A stretch of DNA of 32,063 bases from contig CAYNDV010000039.1 of NCBI GenBank assembly GCA_964396055.1, forward strand, positions 1 to 32,063, read 5' to 3'. The notes beneath the pieces are model-generated. The model was not told the DNA's origin and did no database searches. It saw only the letters and a program-made list of their open reading frames with translations. Shown piece by piece: positions 1 to 8,103 of the stretch (within the stretch, counting starts at the first letter, position 1; each line of letters opens with the position of its first letter). Made by a program: the position numbers and the translations under genes. The stretch comes from CAYJPV01 sp964396055 (GTDB lineage Bacteria > Acidobacteriota > Vicinamibacteria > Vicinamibacterales > JAKQTR01).

Positions 1-32
1 ACGGCCCAACGGCCCAACGGCCCAACGGCCCA
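1..32. repeat. Octamer tandem repeat
   Basis: Four perfect copies of ACGGCCCA lie directly upstream of the first gene. Read in another phase the unit is AACGGCCC. Related AACGGCC-type units occur on the opposite strand at 24275-24335. The array runs off the left edge of the window, so its true length is unknown. Confidence 0.9.
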
Positions 33-42
33 GAGATATCGT

Positions 43-2073
43 ATGACGCCACACACGCAGATCCCACTGGTCTCCACCATCGGCGAGCGATGCCGGGTGT
101 GCTACCAGTGCGTCCGCGAGTGCCCGGCCAAGGCGATCCGCATCGCCGATCGGCGCGCCCAGGTCCTGCCCGAGCGGTGCATCGGCTGCGGCGTGTGCGT
201 GAAGGTGTGCACCCAGGACGCCAAGCGGGTCCTGTCGGCCGTGGAGGCCGTCGACGGCCTGCTGGCGGGGCCGGCCCCCGTCGCGGCCATCCTGGCGCCG
301 TCGTTCCCCGCGGAGTTCATCGGCTACGACTACCGTCAGGTGGTCGGCGGCCTGCGGCAGCTGGGCTTCGTCTCGGTGCACGAGGTGGCGTTCGGCGCCG
401 AGCTGGTCGCCATGCAGTACCAGCGCCTGGTGGCCGAGGACGCCGACCGCCTCTGGATCGCCACCACCTGCCCGGCGGTGGTGGGCTACGTCCGGCGCTA
501 CGCCCCGGACCTGGTCGCCTCGCTGGCGCCGATCGTCTCGCCGATGATCGCGGCGGCACGGCTCCTGCGCCACCTGCACCGCGACACGATCCGGATCGTC
601 TTCATCGGCCCGTGCATCGCCAAGAAGCGCGAGGCGGTCTCCACGGAGCTCTCGGGCGAGGTCGACGAAGTGCTCACCTTCGCGGAGGCCCGGGCCATGC
701 TCGCCGTCCAGGGCGTCGATCTCGACGCGGTGGCACCCGTCGAGTTCGACCCACCGCATGCGCGCGGCGGGGGCCTGTTCCCGATCAGCGGCGGCATGCT
801 GCAGGTGGCGGGCATCCAGGAGGACCTCGTCACGGGCCACGTGATGGTGGGCGAGGGGCCGAGCGAGTTCCAGCAGGCGATCAAAGAGGCCGAGACCGGC
901 ATCATGGAGACGCGGCTGCTCGAGCTGCTCTTCTGCAAGGGCTGCACCATGGGTCCGGGCATGAGCTCGGACCTGCCGCACTTCGGACGCCGGGCGCGGG
1001 TCAGCCAGTTCGTGCGGCACCGGATCGGCAGCGTGCCGGCGCCGGAGTGGGCGGCCGCGCACCGGCGCTGGGCCGATCTCGACCTCGCGCGCACCTACGC
1101 CCCGCTCGACCTGCGGCTGCCGGTCCCGTCGCCGGAGGAACTCGGGCGGATCCTGGACCGCCTCGGCAAGACCGACCCGCAGCACGAACTGAACTGCGGC
1201 GCCTGCGGCTACTCGTCCTGCCGCGAGCTGGCCAGCGCAATCTACGTCGGTCTGGCCGAGCCGACCATGTGCCTGCCGTTCAGCATCGAACAACTGCGCT
1301 CGACGGTCACGCAGCTCGCGCAGTCCCACGAGGAACTGGCGAACGCCCAGGAAGCCCTGGTCCGCTCCGAGAAGCTGGCGAGCATGGGGCAGCTGGCGGC
1401 GGGCATCGCCCACGAAGTGAACAATCCGCTCGGCGTCGTGATCATGTACGCCCACTTCCTCATGGAACAGCTGGGCGACCAACTCGCGTACCGGGACGAC
1501 CTCACGATGGTGGTGGAGCAGGCCGACCGCTGCAAGAAGATCGTGGCGGGCCTCCTCGACTTCGCCCGGCAGAACAAGGTCGAACACGATCGGGTCAACA
1601 TCGCCGAACTGGTGCAGAAGGCCATGCGCGGCGTGCCGCCTCCCGTGAACGTGGTGCTCGAGGTCCAGAACCTGCTGGACGATCCCATGGTCGAGGTCGA
1701 TCCCGACCAGGTGACCCAGGTGCTGATCAACCTCGTCAGCAACGCGTACGCGGCAATGCCCGATGGCGGCATGCTGCGCGTGGCCACCTCCGACGCCAGC
1801 GACCGCTTCGCCCTCACCGTCTCCGACTCCGGCGTGGGTATCCCGCCGGAGCACTTCCCGAAGCTATTCGAGCCGTTCTTCACGACGAAGAAGAGCGGCA
1901 AGGGCACCGGCCTCGGCCTCGCGGTCACGTACGGCATCGTCAAGATGCACCGCGGGGACATCAAGGTGACCTCAAACACCGACGCCTCCAGGGGCCCGAC
2001 CGGGACCACGTTCACCGTTACGCTGCCGCGCCGGCGCCAGGACGCCGTCCCGGCCGCCGAACTGCTGCACTGA
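43..2073 (+). CDS. Hydrogenase-like Fe-S sensor fused to histidine kinase
   Basis: Predicted cytoplasmic redox or H2 sensor kinase of 676 aa. Two [4Fe-4S] ferredoxin motifs come first (C17/C20/C23/C27 and C46/C49/C52/C56). An [FeFe]-hydrogenase large-subunit-like domain follows (about 75-350). Its three H-cluster signatures are all present but altered: TTCPA at C143 (TSCCP in enzymes), GPCIAKK at C191 (MPCxxKK), and FCKGC at C298/C301, where enzymes have CxxxC. A four-cysteine Fe-S domain (C385, C388, C393, C410) and a coiled coil lead into a HisKA domain (HEVNNP, H457), an N box (LINLVSNAY) and a GTGLGL G box. There is no PAS domain and no membrane segment. The order resembles HsfB-like or group C/D sensory hydrogenase proteins, here joined directly to a kinase. 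The lost L1 cysteine argues against efficient catalysis. It begins a three-gene cassette; the start ATG has only a weak upstream purine tract. Confidence 0.9.
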   Translation: MTPHTQIPLVSTIGERCRVCYQCVRECPAKAIRIADRRAQVLPERCIGCGVCVKVCTQDAKRVLSAVEAVDGLLAGPAPVAAILAPSFPAEFIGYDYRQVVGGLRQLGFVSVHEVAFGAELVAMQYQRLVAEDADRLWIATTCPAVVGYVRRYAPDLVASLAPIVSPMIAAARLLRHLHRDTIRIVFIGPCIAKKREAVSTELSGEVDEVLTFAEARAMLAVQGVDLDAVAPVEFDPPHARGGGLFPISGGMLQVAGIQEDLVTGHVMVGEGPSEFQQAIKEAETGIMETRLLELLFCKGCTMGPGMSSDLPHFGRRARVSQFVRHRIGSVPAPEWAAAHRRWADLDLARTYAPLDLRLPVPSPEELGRILDRLGKTDPQHELNCGACGYSSCRELASAIYVGLAEPTMCLPFSIEQLRSTVTQLAQSHEELANAQEALVRSEKLASMGQLAAGIAHEVNNPLGVVIMYAHFLMEQLGDQLAYRDDLTMVVEQADRCKKIVAGLLDFARQNKVEHDRVNIAELVQKAMRGVPPPVNVVLEVQNLLDDPMVEVDPDQVTQVLINLVSNAYAAMPDGGMLRVATSDASDRFALTVSDSGVGIPPEHFPKLFEPFFTTKKSGKGTGLGLAVTYGIVKMHRGDIKVTSNTDASRGPTGTTFTVTLPRRRQDAVPAAELLH

Positions 2074-2088
2074 GCGAACACCAGTACC

Positions 2089-2502
2089 ATGACGACCGAG
2101 CACGCGCGCACACATATCCTCCTCGTGGACGACGACGAGGACTTCCTGTTCCAGCACCGCATCCAGCTCGAAAACGCCGGATTCGACGTCCGGACGGCCA
2201 CCACCCGGGGCGAGGCCGAAGCCCTCGCCGCCGAGGCGCGTCCCGACATCGCCATCGTCGATCTGATGATGGAGCAGCACGACGACGGCTTCGTGCTGGC
2301 GCACCACCTGAAGCGGGCCCATCCCGGCCTGCCGGTGATCCTCGTGACCGCCGTCACGGCGGAGACGGGCCTGAGCTTCAAACCGTCCTCAGCCGCCGAG
2401 CAGGCCTGGGTCGGGGCCGACGCCGTCCTGGCCAAGCCGATTCGTTTCGAGCAACTGCGGCGCGAAATCGACCGTCTCCTGCAGGCTGCGGCCGGGTCCT
2501 GA
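2089..2502 (+). CDS. Single-domain response regulator, hydrogenase-associated type
   Basis: CheY-like receiver of 137 aa with no output domain. The acidic pocket (VDDDED, residues 13-18), phospho-acceptor D58 in VDLMMEQHDDGF and the conserved Lys in AKPIRF are all present. Between the switch Thr (TAVTAET) and the Lys there is an expanded loop (SFKPSSAAEQAWVGADAVL), longer than in ordinary CheY. The MMEQxDDG signature and the long loop are shared with the regulators at 28185 and 30778, both near the hydrogenase genes. It sits 15 nt after the sensor kinase and 2 nt before the next gene, so it probably carries phosphate between these two kinases. Its target cannot be read from sequence. Confidence 0.9.
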   Translation: MTTEHARTHILLVDDDEDFLFQHRIQLENAGFDVRTATTRGEAEALAAEARPDIAIVDLMMEQHDDGFVLAHHLKRAHPGLPVILVTAVTAETGLSFKPSSAAEQAWVGADAVLAKPIRFEQLRREIDRLLQAAAGS

Positions 2503-2504
2503 CC

Positions 2505-3629
2505 GTGGAAACGCTGCGGATTCTGGTCGTCGACGACGAAACCGGCATGCGGCTGGCCGTGGCCCGGGTGCTCAACAGCTATACGGTCCGGCTGGGCGAG
2601 TCCGGCGAGCAGGGGTTCACCTTCGCGGTCGACACCGCCGAGACCGGCGAGGACGCCCTCGAGGTCATGGCCAAGGCGCCGCCGGACCTGCTGCTGCTCG
2701 ACCTGAAGCTGCCTGGCATCTCCGGGCTGGACGTCCTGCGCGAGGTCTGCGACCGCAGGTACGACACCGTGACCGTGATGATCACGGCGTACGCCACCCT
2801 GGAGACCGCCATCGAGGCCACCAAGCGCGGGGCGTACGACTTCCTGCCCAAGCCGTTCACACCCGAGGACCTGCGCGTGGCCGTCCGGCGCGCGGTCCGG
2901 CACTTCCTGGTCCAGCGCGAGGCCCGGCGCCTCGCCGAAGAGAAGCGCCAGGTGCGCTTCCAGTTCATCTCGGTGCTGGGCCACGAACTGAAGGCGCCCC
3001 TCGCCGCGGTCGAGGGCTTCCTCCAGATCCTGAAGGACGGCACGGCGGGCACCGACCCCGCCGTCACCGCCCGCGTCGTCGACCGCGCGCTCGCGCGCAC
3101 GTCCGGCATGCGCAAGCTCATCATCGACCTGCTGAACCTCACGCGGATCGAGTCCGGCCAGAAACGCCGGGAACTGGCGGAGACCGACCTGCGCGAGGCG
3201 GCGCTGGCCGCCATCGAGACCGTGTCGGCGGCGGCCGGCGGCCGGGGCATCACGGTGGCGCTGCACGCGCCGGACACCGCGCCTGTCGTGGCCGACCGCG
3301 GCGAACTGGACATCATCCTGAACAACCTGCTCAGCAATGCCGTGAAGTACAACCGGGACGGCGGCCGGGTGGACGTGACGCTCACCCGCCTCGAGCACGG
3401 CTGGCGCATCGACGTGGCCGACACCGGCATCGGCATGGCCGCTGAAGACTGCGCACGGCTGTTCCAGGAATTCGTGCGGATCAGGAACGACCAGACGCGC
3501 GCGATCCCGGGCACGGGCCTGGGATTGTCGATCGTCAGGAAGCTGGCGCAGCTGTACGGGGGAGATGCGATCGTCGTGAGCGAACCCGGTGTGGGCAGCA
3601 CCTTCACGGTCACGCTGGGGCAGGGCTGA
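2505..3629 (+). CDS. Receiver-histidine kinase hybrid
   Basis: Cytoplasmic hybrid of 374 aa: an N-terminal receiver (DD at 10-11, acceptor D66 in LLDLKLPGISG, KPF motif), then HisKA with GHELKAPL (H160) and an ATPase domain (NNLLSNAVKY, DTGIGM, GTGLGLS). The receiver carries extra residues between helix 1 and strand 2 (SYTVRLGESGEQGFTF). I chose the GTG start at 2505 because it lies 2 nt after the preceding stop and starts directly at the receiver; the longer open frame upstream is only the shadow of the first two genes. A kinase controlled by an N-terminal receiver fits an intermediate step in a phosphorelay from the hydrogenase-like sensor. The stop codon lies in the loop of a hairpin (3620-3637). 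Confidence 0.88.
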   Translation: METLRILVVDDETGMRLAVARVLNSYTVRLGESGEQGFTFAVDTAETGEDALEVMAKAPPDLLLLDLKLPGISGLDVLREVCDRRYDTVTVMITAYATLETAIEATKRGAYDFLPKPFTPEDLRVAVRRAVRHFLVQREARRLAEEKRQVRFQFISVLGHELKAPLAAVEGFLQILKDGTAGTDPAVTARVVDRALARTSGMRKLIIDLLNLTRIESGQKRRELAETDLREAALAAIETVSAAAGGRGITVALHAPDTAPVVADRGELDIILNNLLSNAVKYNRDGGRVDVTLTRLEHGWRIDVADTGIGMAAEDCARLFQEFVRIRNDQTRAIPGTGLGLSIVRKLAQLYGGDAIVVSEPGVGSTFTVTLGQG

Positions 3630-3637
3630 AGCCCTGC
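3620..3637. repeat. REP-like hairpin, copy 1
   Basis: Perfect inverted repeat GCAGGGCTGAAGCCCTGC (7-bp arms, TGAA loop) followed by ACTACGTC. The same hairpin with the same 3' flank and two more G residues upstream recurs at 24362-24379, giving 28 identical bases. The loop TGA is the stop codon of the upstream gene. There is no T-run, so it is a poor intrinsic terminator and more like an interspersed REP-type element. Confidence 0.85.
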
Positions 3638-3682
3638 ACTACGTCTGACCCCGAGCGCGCCCGCAGCGTCAAGGCGTGCTCA

Positions 3683-3710
3683 TTCTTGCTTCCTGCTTCT
3701 TGCTTCTTCC
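3683..3710. repeat. Heptamer tandem repeat (TTCTTGC)
   Basis: Four units of a 7-bp repeat: TTCTTGC, TTCCTGC, TTCTTGC, TTCTTCC. It sits between two convergent genes, 5 nt from the end of the regulator at 3716. The reverse complement of the same unit appears at 31984-32004. Confidence 0.85.
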
Positions 3711-3715
3711 CTGTC

Positions 3716-4357
3716 CTACTCCGTCAATCCCTCCCGAATCGCGTAGCGCACCAGCTCGGCCGTGCTCGAGCACTTCAGCTTCTTCATCAGCCGGGCCCGG
3801 TGCGTGTCCACGGTCTTCGTGCCGATGTTCAGGCGCGAGGCGATCTCCTTGGTGCGCAGGCCGTCGGCCACCATGATCAACACCTCGCGCTCGCGGGGCG
3901 ACAGCGTTGGCTTCGTGCCGGCGCCCTCGCCCAGCTGGGACTTGAACGACGTCACCAGCGCGCTGGTGGCCTCGGGACTCATGAAGGTGTGCCCCTTCAC
4001 GACGGCCCGGATGGCGTGCAGCACCTCCGCGGACGCATTGCCCTTGATGAGGTAGCCGCTGGCGCCTGCGCGGACCGACTCGGTGACGTAGGCCGGATCC
4101 GGATAGGCCGAGAGCATCACGACCCGGGTCGCCGGCGCCTCCGCCAGGATCTGCCGCGCGACGTCGATCCCGCTGCCGCCCGGCATCTCGATGTCCATCA
4201 CGACGACATCCGGCCCCAGCGCCGCGGCGGCCTTGAGTGCCCCGGCCCCGTCCGACGCCTGCCCCACCACGGTCATGTCCGGTTCGGCGTCGATGAGGAA
4301 GCGGAGACCATCCCGGATCAGCGAATGGTCGTCAACGACCAGGACACGTATCTTCAC
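3716..4357 (-). CDS. NarL/LuxR-type response regulator
   Basis: Transcription factor of 213 aa. The N-terminal receiver has DDH at 9-11, acceptor D55 in MDIEMPGGSG and Lys in LIKGNAS. The C-terminal LuxR helix-turn-helix starts at LSPREREVL and contains IASRLNIGTKTVDTHRARL. The GTG start overlaps the stop of the upstream hybrid kinase (GTGA) and is preceded by GGGAG at 8 nt, so the two are translationally coupled and almost certainly cognate. Target genes cannot be inferred. Confidence 0.93.
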   Translation of the reverse strand: MKIRVLVVDDHSLIRDGLRFLIDAEPDMTVVGQASDGAGALKAAAALGPDVVVMDIEMPGGSGIDVARQILAEAPATRVVMLSAYPDPAYVTESVRAGASGYLIKGNASAEVLHAIRAVVKGHTFMSPEATSALVTSFKSQLGEGAGTKPTLSPREREVLIMVADGLRTKEIASRLNIGTKTVDTHRARLMKKLKCSSTAELVRYAIREGLTE

Positions 4358-7263
4358 GCACGCAACTCCCTCGCACTGCGCACCGCGGCGGCCACGGCGG
4401 CCAGCAGTTCATGGTTCCGCCACGGCTTCGGCAGAAACGTTCTGACGATCGGGCCGCATGCCATCGCCGCGTCCTTCGACTCGGCAAGTCCGCTCATGGC
4501 GATGACCCGCACCCCGGGGTCGAGCCTGGCGAGGCGGCGGATCGTCTTCGGGCCGTCCATGTCCGGCATCCACATGTCGCAGAGGACCAGGGCGACGGGC
4601 ACGCGGGAGGCTGAGTACAAGGCCAGCGCGGCCCGGCCTCCGTCGGCGACCAGCACATGATACCCGGCTCCCTGCAGGGTACGTCTTGCCAGTTCCCGGA
4701 TCAACCGTTCGTCGTCGATCACGAGGATGGTCTCACCGTGACCCATCAGTTGTTCCGACACGCCCAGGTCCGGCTCCGGCAGGCCGGGGACGCCGTCGGC
4801 CAGCGCGGGCAGATAGACGCGGAACGTCGTGCCGTGGCCCGGCTCGCTCTGCACGTCGACGAACCCGCCGTGGCCCGCCACGATGCCCTGCACGGTTGAC
4901 AGGCCGAGGCCGGTGCCCTGCCCGGGCGGCTTGGTCGTATAGAAAGGCTCGAAGATGTGGTCGATGACGTCCCGGGGTATGCCCGTCCCGGTGTCCGCGA
5001 CGGTCACGACGACGTACGGCCCCGGCCGGGCGCCGCCGAGCGCCCTGGCCTCCGCTTCGGCCAGGAGCCCGTGCTCGAGCACCAGCGCGATCGACCCCCC
5101 GTCCGACATGGCGTCCCGGGCGTTGACACACAGGTTCAGCAGCACCTGGTGCAACTGCGTCTCGTCCGCCTCGATCTGCCACGGCTCGGCGGGCACATCG
5201 ACTCTGACGCGGATGGTCTTGGGGAACGTCTCGCCGGCCATGCGGGCGACTTCGCGGATCGTCCGCGTCGGGTCGAGCGGGCGCCGGCGTCCGTCCGCGC
5301 CCCGGGTGTAGAGCAGGAGGTGCTTCACCAGGTCGGCGCCCCGGACGGCACTCACGCGGATCATGTCGAGGCACTCACGCTGCCCCTCGCCGAGCGGGGC
5401 GGTCTGCAGCAGGTCGGCCCCCATCATCACGGGCGCCAGCACGTTGTTGAGGTCGTGCGCGATGCCGCCGGCCAGCCGGCTCAGGCTCTCCTGCCGCTGC
5501 ATCCGCAGCACCTGCGACTGCAGGCTCTTCCGCTCCGTGATGTCCCGGTTCGATCCGCGGCGGCCGAGATACTCGCCGCCGTCACCGAACAGCGGTTTGC
5601 AGACATGCTCGACCCACCGGGTGCTGCCGTCCCGGTGCTGGACCCGGAATTCGATCGGGCCGAACGCGACACGGTCCGCCTCGTGGCTGTGCACGGCCTC
5701 TGCATCGTCCGGGTGGACGATCCGGCCAAGCAGGCCGACGTCGTCGGTGAATTCGTCGCGGGTGTAGCCGGTCAGCCGCTCGCACGACGGCGAGCAGTAG
5801 AGGAAGCGCCCGTCCGTGTCCCGCCACCATTCCCAGTCGAACGTGTTGTCGGCGACGATGCTGAGGCGCCGCTCCCGTTCGCGCAGTTCCGCGGTGCGCT
5901 CCGCCACCAGGTGCTCGAGGACGGACCGGTGCTCCGCCGTCCTGACCCGGTCCGTCACATCCTCGATGATGCACGCGAACTGCCCGGGCGCCGGCCGGTA
6001 GGCGGTGACCCGGAAATGGCGGTCGAGCTCGCGCGTGTAGCTTTCGAACTGTGCGGCCTCGCCGGTCAGCGTCACGCGACCGTAGCGCTCGATCCACGAC
6101 CGTTCGAGGCCCGGCATCAGCTCGAGCACCCGGCGACCGATCAAATCGGCGGCGCGCAGCCCCGTCTGCCGCTCGAACGCGGGATTGACAGCCAGGAAGC
6201 GGTAGTCGGCCGGACGGCCGGCCTCGTCGAGGATCAGTTCGTGCAGCGCGAAGCCGTCGATCATCTCCTCGAAGAGCAGCCGGTAGTTCCGCTCGGCATC
6301 CTCGCGGCGGTTCCGCTCAGCGAGGTCCGCCTTGAGCAGTGACACGTCGCGCTGGTGGCGGATCACGCTGAGCCCGACCGCCAGCAGCAGGCTGGCCCCG
6401 GCGACCAGCGTACCGGTCGGCCACACCAGCAGGTGGGCCTTCCCGGCGGGCGTGTGCCGGGTTTCCTGAACCAGATAGACGTACGCAACCGTTGTCAGGG
6501 CGGCGACAACGGCGAGGAACGTGACGGTCAGCGCGCGAGAGAAGGCCCGGTCGCCGGAATCGACGGTCGACGGCGAGCCCAGCAACCCGGCGACCAGCCA
6601 GCTGTCGGGGCTGGTGCTCACGACCAGCGCAGCACCCAGCGCCAGCAACATCAGCGCCGTCGGTACGGCCATCGGGACAAACAGGGTCTCGGATCCGCGG
6701 GACGCGCCGGCCGCGTAGCCGAACAACGCGAGGAGACTACTCGCCACGACGGCAGACGCGCAAACCGGCGCCAGGGCCTGACGCGGCCAGCCCTCCCGCG
6801 CGTGCTGGCCGATGACGGCAGCCGCGGTGAGGAGGAGGGTCAACGCGGTGTGCGTCGACATGCGCCCGAGGCTGATGTCGCCAGCCGGAAATGCCGCCGC
6901 CGGGATGAAGAGGGCTTCCGGATCCACGGTGAGTCCGGCAGCGGCCCGGACGACCACCCACGCCGCCGGCACGGCCACCACGAGGGCCGCAGCGCGGCTG
7001 CCTGCCCGGACCGATGGCGACTGCGGCCAGGCAGCCTGGAAGGCCACGGCTCCCCCGAGCACGACGAGCGCCGCGGCCGTCAGCGGGGCGGACGGGACGC
7101 CGACCATGCCCCAGGCCTCCGAGGCCCAGTGTCCGGTCAGCCACGCGGCGGCCACGATCAGGCCGCCGAGCGCGGCTGCCTGAGCGCCGCCGACGACGAC
7201 GCGGCGGATGACGAGCGGCGGTGCGGCAGTGCTCATGTGAGGAGGCTCAGGGCGCTGCGGCAT
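4354..7263 (-). CDS. Membrane PAS hybrid histidine kinase
   Basis: Hybrid sensor kinase of about 969 aa. About eight hydrophobic helices fill residues 10-301, with GRMSTHTAL in a loop as in MASE-type sensory membrane domains. Two PAS domains follow (about 325-440 and 470-585, the second with a PAC motif), then HisKA with GIAHDLNN (H603), an ATPase domain (DTGTGIP, GTGLGLS) and a C-terminal receiver (acceptor D896 in LCDMWMPDMDG, Lys in LPKPW). The kinase core is of the NtrB-like PAS class. The partner regulator overlaps its 3' end. The start is uncertain: ATG at 7263 has a distant GGAG, and ATG at 7236 has no clear ribosome binding site. Signal unknown. Confidence 0.9.
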   Translation of the reverse strand: MPQRPEPPHMSTAAPPLVIRRVVVGGAQAAALGGLIVAAAWLTGHWASEAWGMVGVPSAPLTAAALVVLGGAVAFQAAWPQSPSVRAGSRAAALVVAVPAAWVVVRAAAGLTVDPEALFIPAAAFPAGDISLGRMSTHTALTLLLTAAAVIGQHAREGWPRQALAPVCASAVVASSLLALFGYAAGASRGSETLFVPMAVPTALMLLALGAALVVSTSPDSWLVAGLLGSPSTVDSGDRAFSRALTVTFLAVVAALTTVAYVYLVQETRHTPAGKAHLLVWPTGTLVAGASLLLAVGLSVIRHQRDVSLLKADLAERNRREDAERNYRLLFEEMIDGFALHELILDEAGRPADYRFLAVNPAFERQTGLRAADLIGRRVLELMPGLERSWIERYGRVTLTGEAAQFESYTRELDRHFRVTAYRPAPGQFACIIEDVTDRVRTAEHRSVLEHLVAERTAELRERERRLSIVADNTFDWEWWRDTDGRFLYCSPSCERLTGYTRDEFTDDVGLLGRIVHPDDAEAVHSHEADRVAFGPIEFRVQHRDGSTRWVEHVCKPLFGDGGEYLGRRGSNRDITERKSLQSQVLRMQRQESLSRLAGGIAHDLNNVLAPVMMGADLLQTAPLGEGQRECLDMIRVSAVRGADLVKHLLLYTRGADGRRRPLDPTRTIREVARMAGETFPKTIRVRVDVPAEPWQIEADETQLHQVLLNLCVNARDAMSDGGSIALVLEHGLLAEAEARALGGARPGPYVVVTVADTGTGIPRDVIDHIFEPFYTTKPPGQGTGLGLSTVQGIVAGHGGFVDVQSEPGHGTTFRVYLPALADGVPGLPEPDLGVSEQLMGHGETILVIDDERLIRELARRTLQGAGYHVLVADGGRAALALYSASRVPVALVLCDMWMPDMDGPKTIRRLARLDPGVRVIAMSGLAESKDAAMACGPIVRTFLPKPWRNHELLAAVAAAVRSARELRA

Positions 7264-7428
7264 CCCGGAAGGAAGCTCCAGGACGGGGCCTCTTACGGAT
7301 GATCATCGGCGGAGACCCGCGGCGTGTCTGTCGGGAGATCCTGACTCGCCGGTTGCTCCCGCCGGGGTTCGCCTCGGGGGAACTGGGCCGGGTGGAGCCT
7401 GGGTCGTGCCAGTCCCGGGGCAGTCCCC

Positions 7429-7458
7429 GGCGGTCCGTGGCGGTCAGTGGCGGTCAGT
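7429..7458. repeat. Ten-base tandem repeat at a gene end
   Basis: Three direct copies of GGCGGTCAGT (the first reads GGCGGTCCGT). The third copy contains the stop codon of the regulator at 7454-8098. The rest of the 7264-7453 spacer shows no gene or clear promoter. Confidence 0.85.
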
Positions 7459-8098
7459 CGTGCGTGAGTCCGTGCTGCATGGCGAAGCGCACCAGGCCGG
7501 GCACATCGTGGACGCCGAGTTTGGCCATCAGGCGGCTGCGATAGGTCTCGACGGTCTTGGGTGACAGGCCCAGGCGTGCCGCGATGTCGGCGCTTGACCA
7601 CCCTTCGACGACGAGTTGCAGGACCCCGCGTTCGCGCTCGCTCAGTCTTTCGAGCGGGCTGCTCCTGCCGGCCGCCCCCGACCGGGACCACGGGTCCATA
7701 GTCTCGCTGATGCGGAGGCTCAGGTAGGACCGCCCGGCCCGCACGGCCCGAATGGCGTCCATGACCTCCTGCCCTGCGGACTCCTTCAGCACGTACCCGG
7801 CCGCGCCGGCCCTCAGCGCCCGGAACACGTGCTCGGTGGTGGCATGCACCGACAGGATGACCACCTGGGTGCCCGGGCACGCCCGCCGGATTTCGATGGT
7901 GGCGTCGATCCCGTTCAGCCTGGGCATGGCGATATCCATCACCACGACGTCCGGGTGGAGGTGGCGCGCGGCCTCGACCGCGGCCGCTCCGTCGCCGGCC
8001 TCGCCGACGATCCGGAAGTCGGGTCGCGACTCGAGCAGCGCCCGGAGCCCCTCGCGGACCACGGCATGATCGTCGGCCAGCACGATGGTGATGGGCAC
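7454..8098 (-). CDS. NarL/LuxR-type response regulator
   Basis: Transcription factor of 214 aa. The receiver has DDH at 9-11, acceptor D55 in MDIAMPRLNG and Lys in VLKESAG. The LuxR helix-turn-helix includes LSERERGVL and IAARLGLSPKTVETYRSRL. I chose the GTG start at 8098 because it gives the standard NarL beginning (VPITIVLADDH) and has GGGAG 9 nt upstream; the frame remains open further upstream but that part is not receiver-like. It lies 5 nt after the GAF kinase gene, its likely partner. It is similar in build to the regulator at 3716, suggesting a paralogous pair. Confidence 0.92.
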   Translation of the reverse strand: MPITIVLADDHAVVREGLRALLESRPDFRIVGEAGDGAAAVEAARHLHPDVVVMDIAMPRLNGIDATIEIRRACPGTQVVILSVHATTEHVFRALRAGAAGYVLKESAGQEVMDAIRAVRAGRSYLSLRISETMDPWSRSGAAGRSSPLERLSERERGVLQLVVEGWSSADIAARLGLSPKTVETYRSRLMAKLGVHDVPGLVRFAMQHGLTHD

Positions 8099-8103
8099 GT
8101 GCG

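Noticed and set aside
90..2504. Very long open frame in a second phase across the sensor kinase and first regulator.
   Set aside because: Its translation is Arg/Gly/Pro-rich with no domain until the receiver at 2505. It is the usual high-GC shadow frame.
1242..3398. Long antisense open frame of more than 700 codons opposite the sensor cassette.
   Set aside because: Low-complexity shadow translation with no motif or ribosome site, while the sense strand encodes clear kinase domains.
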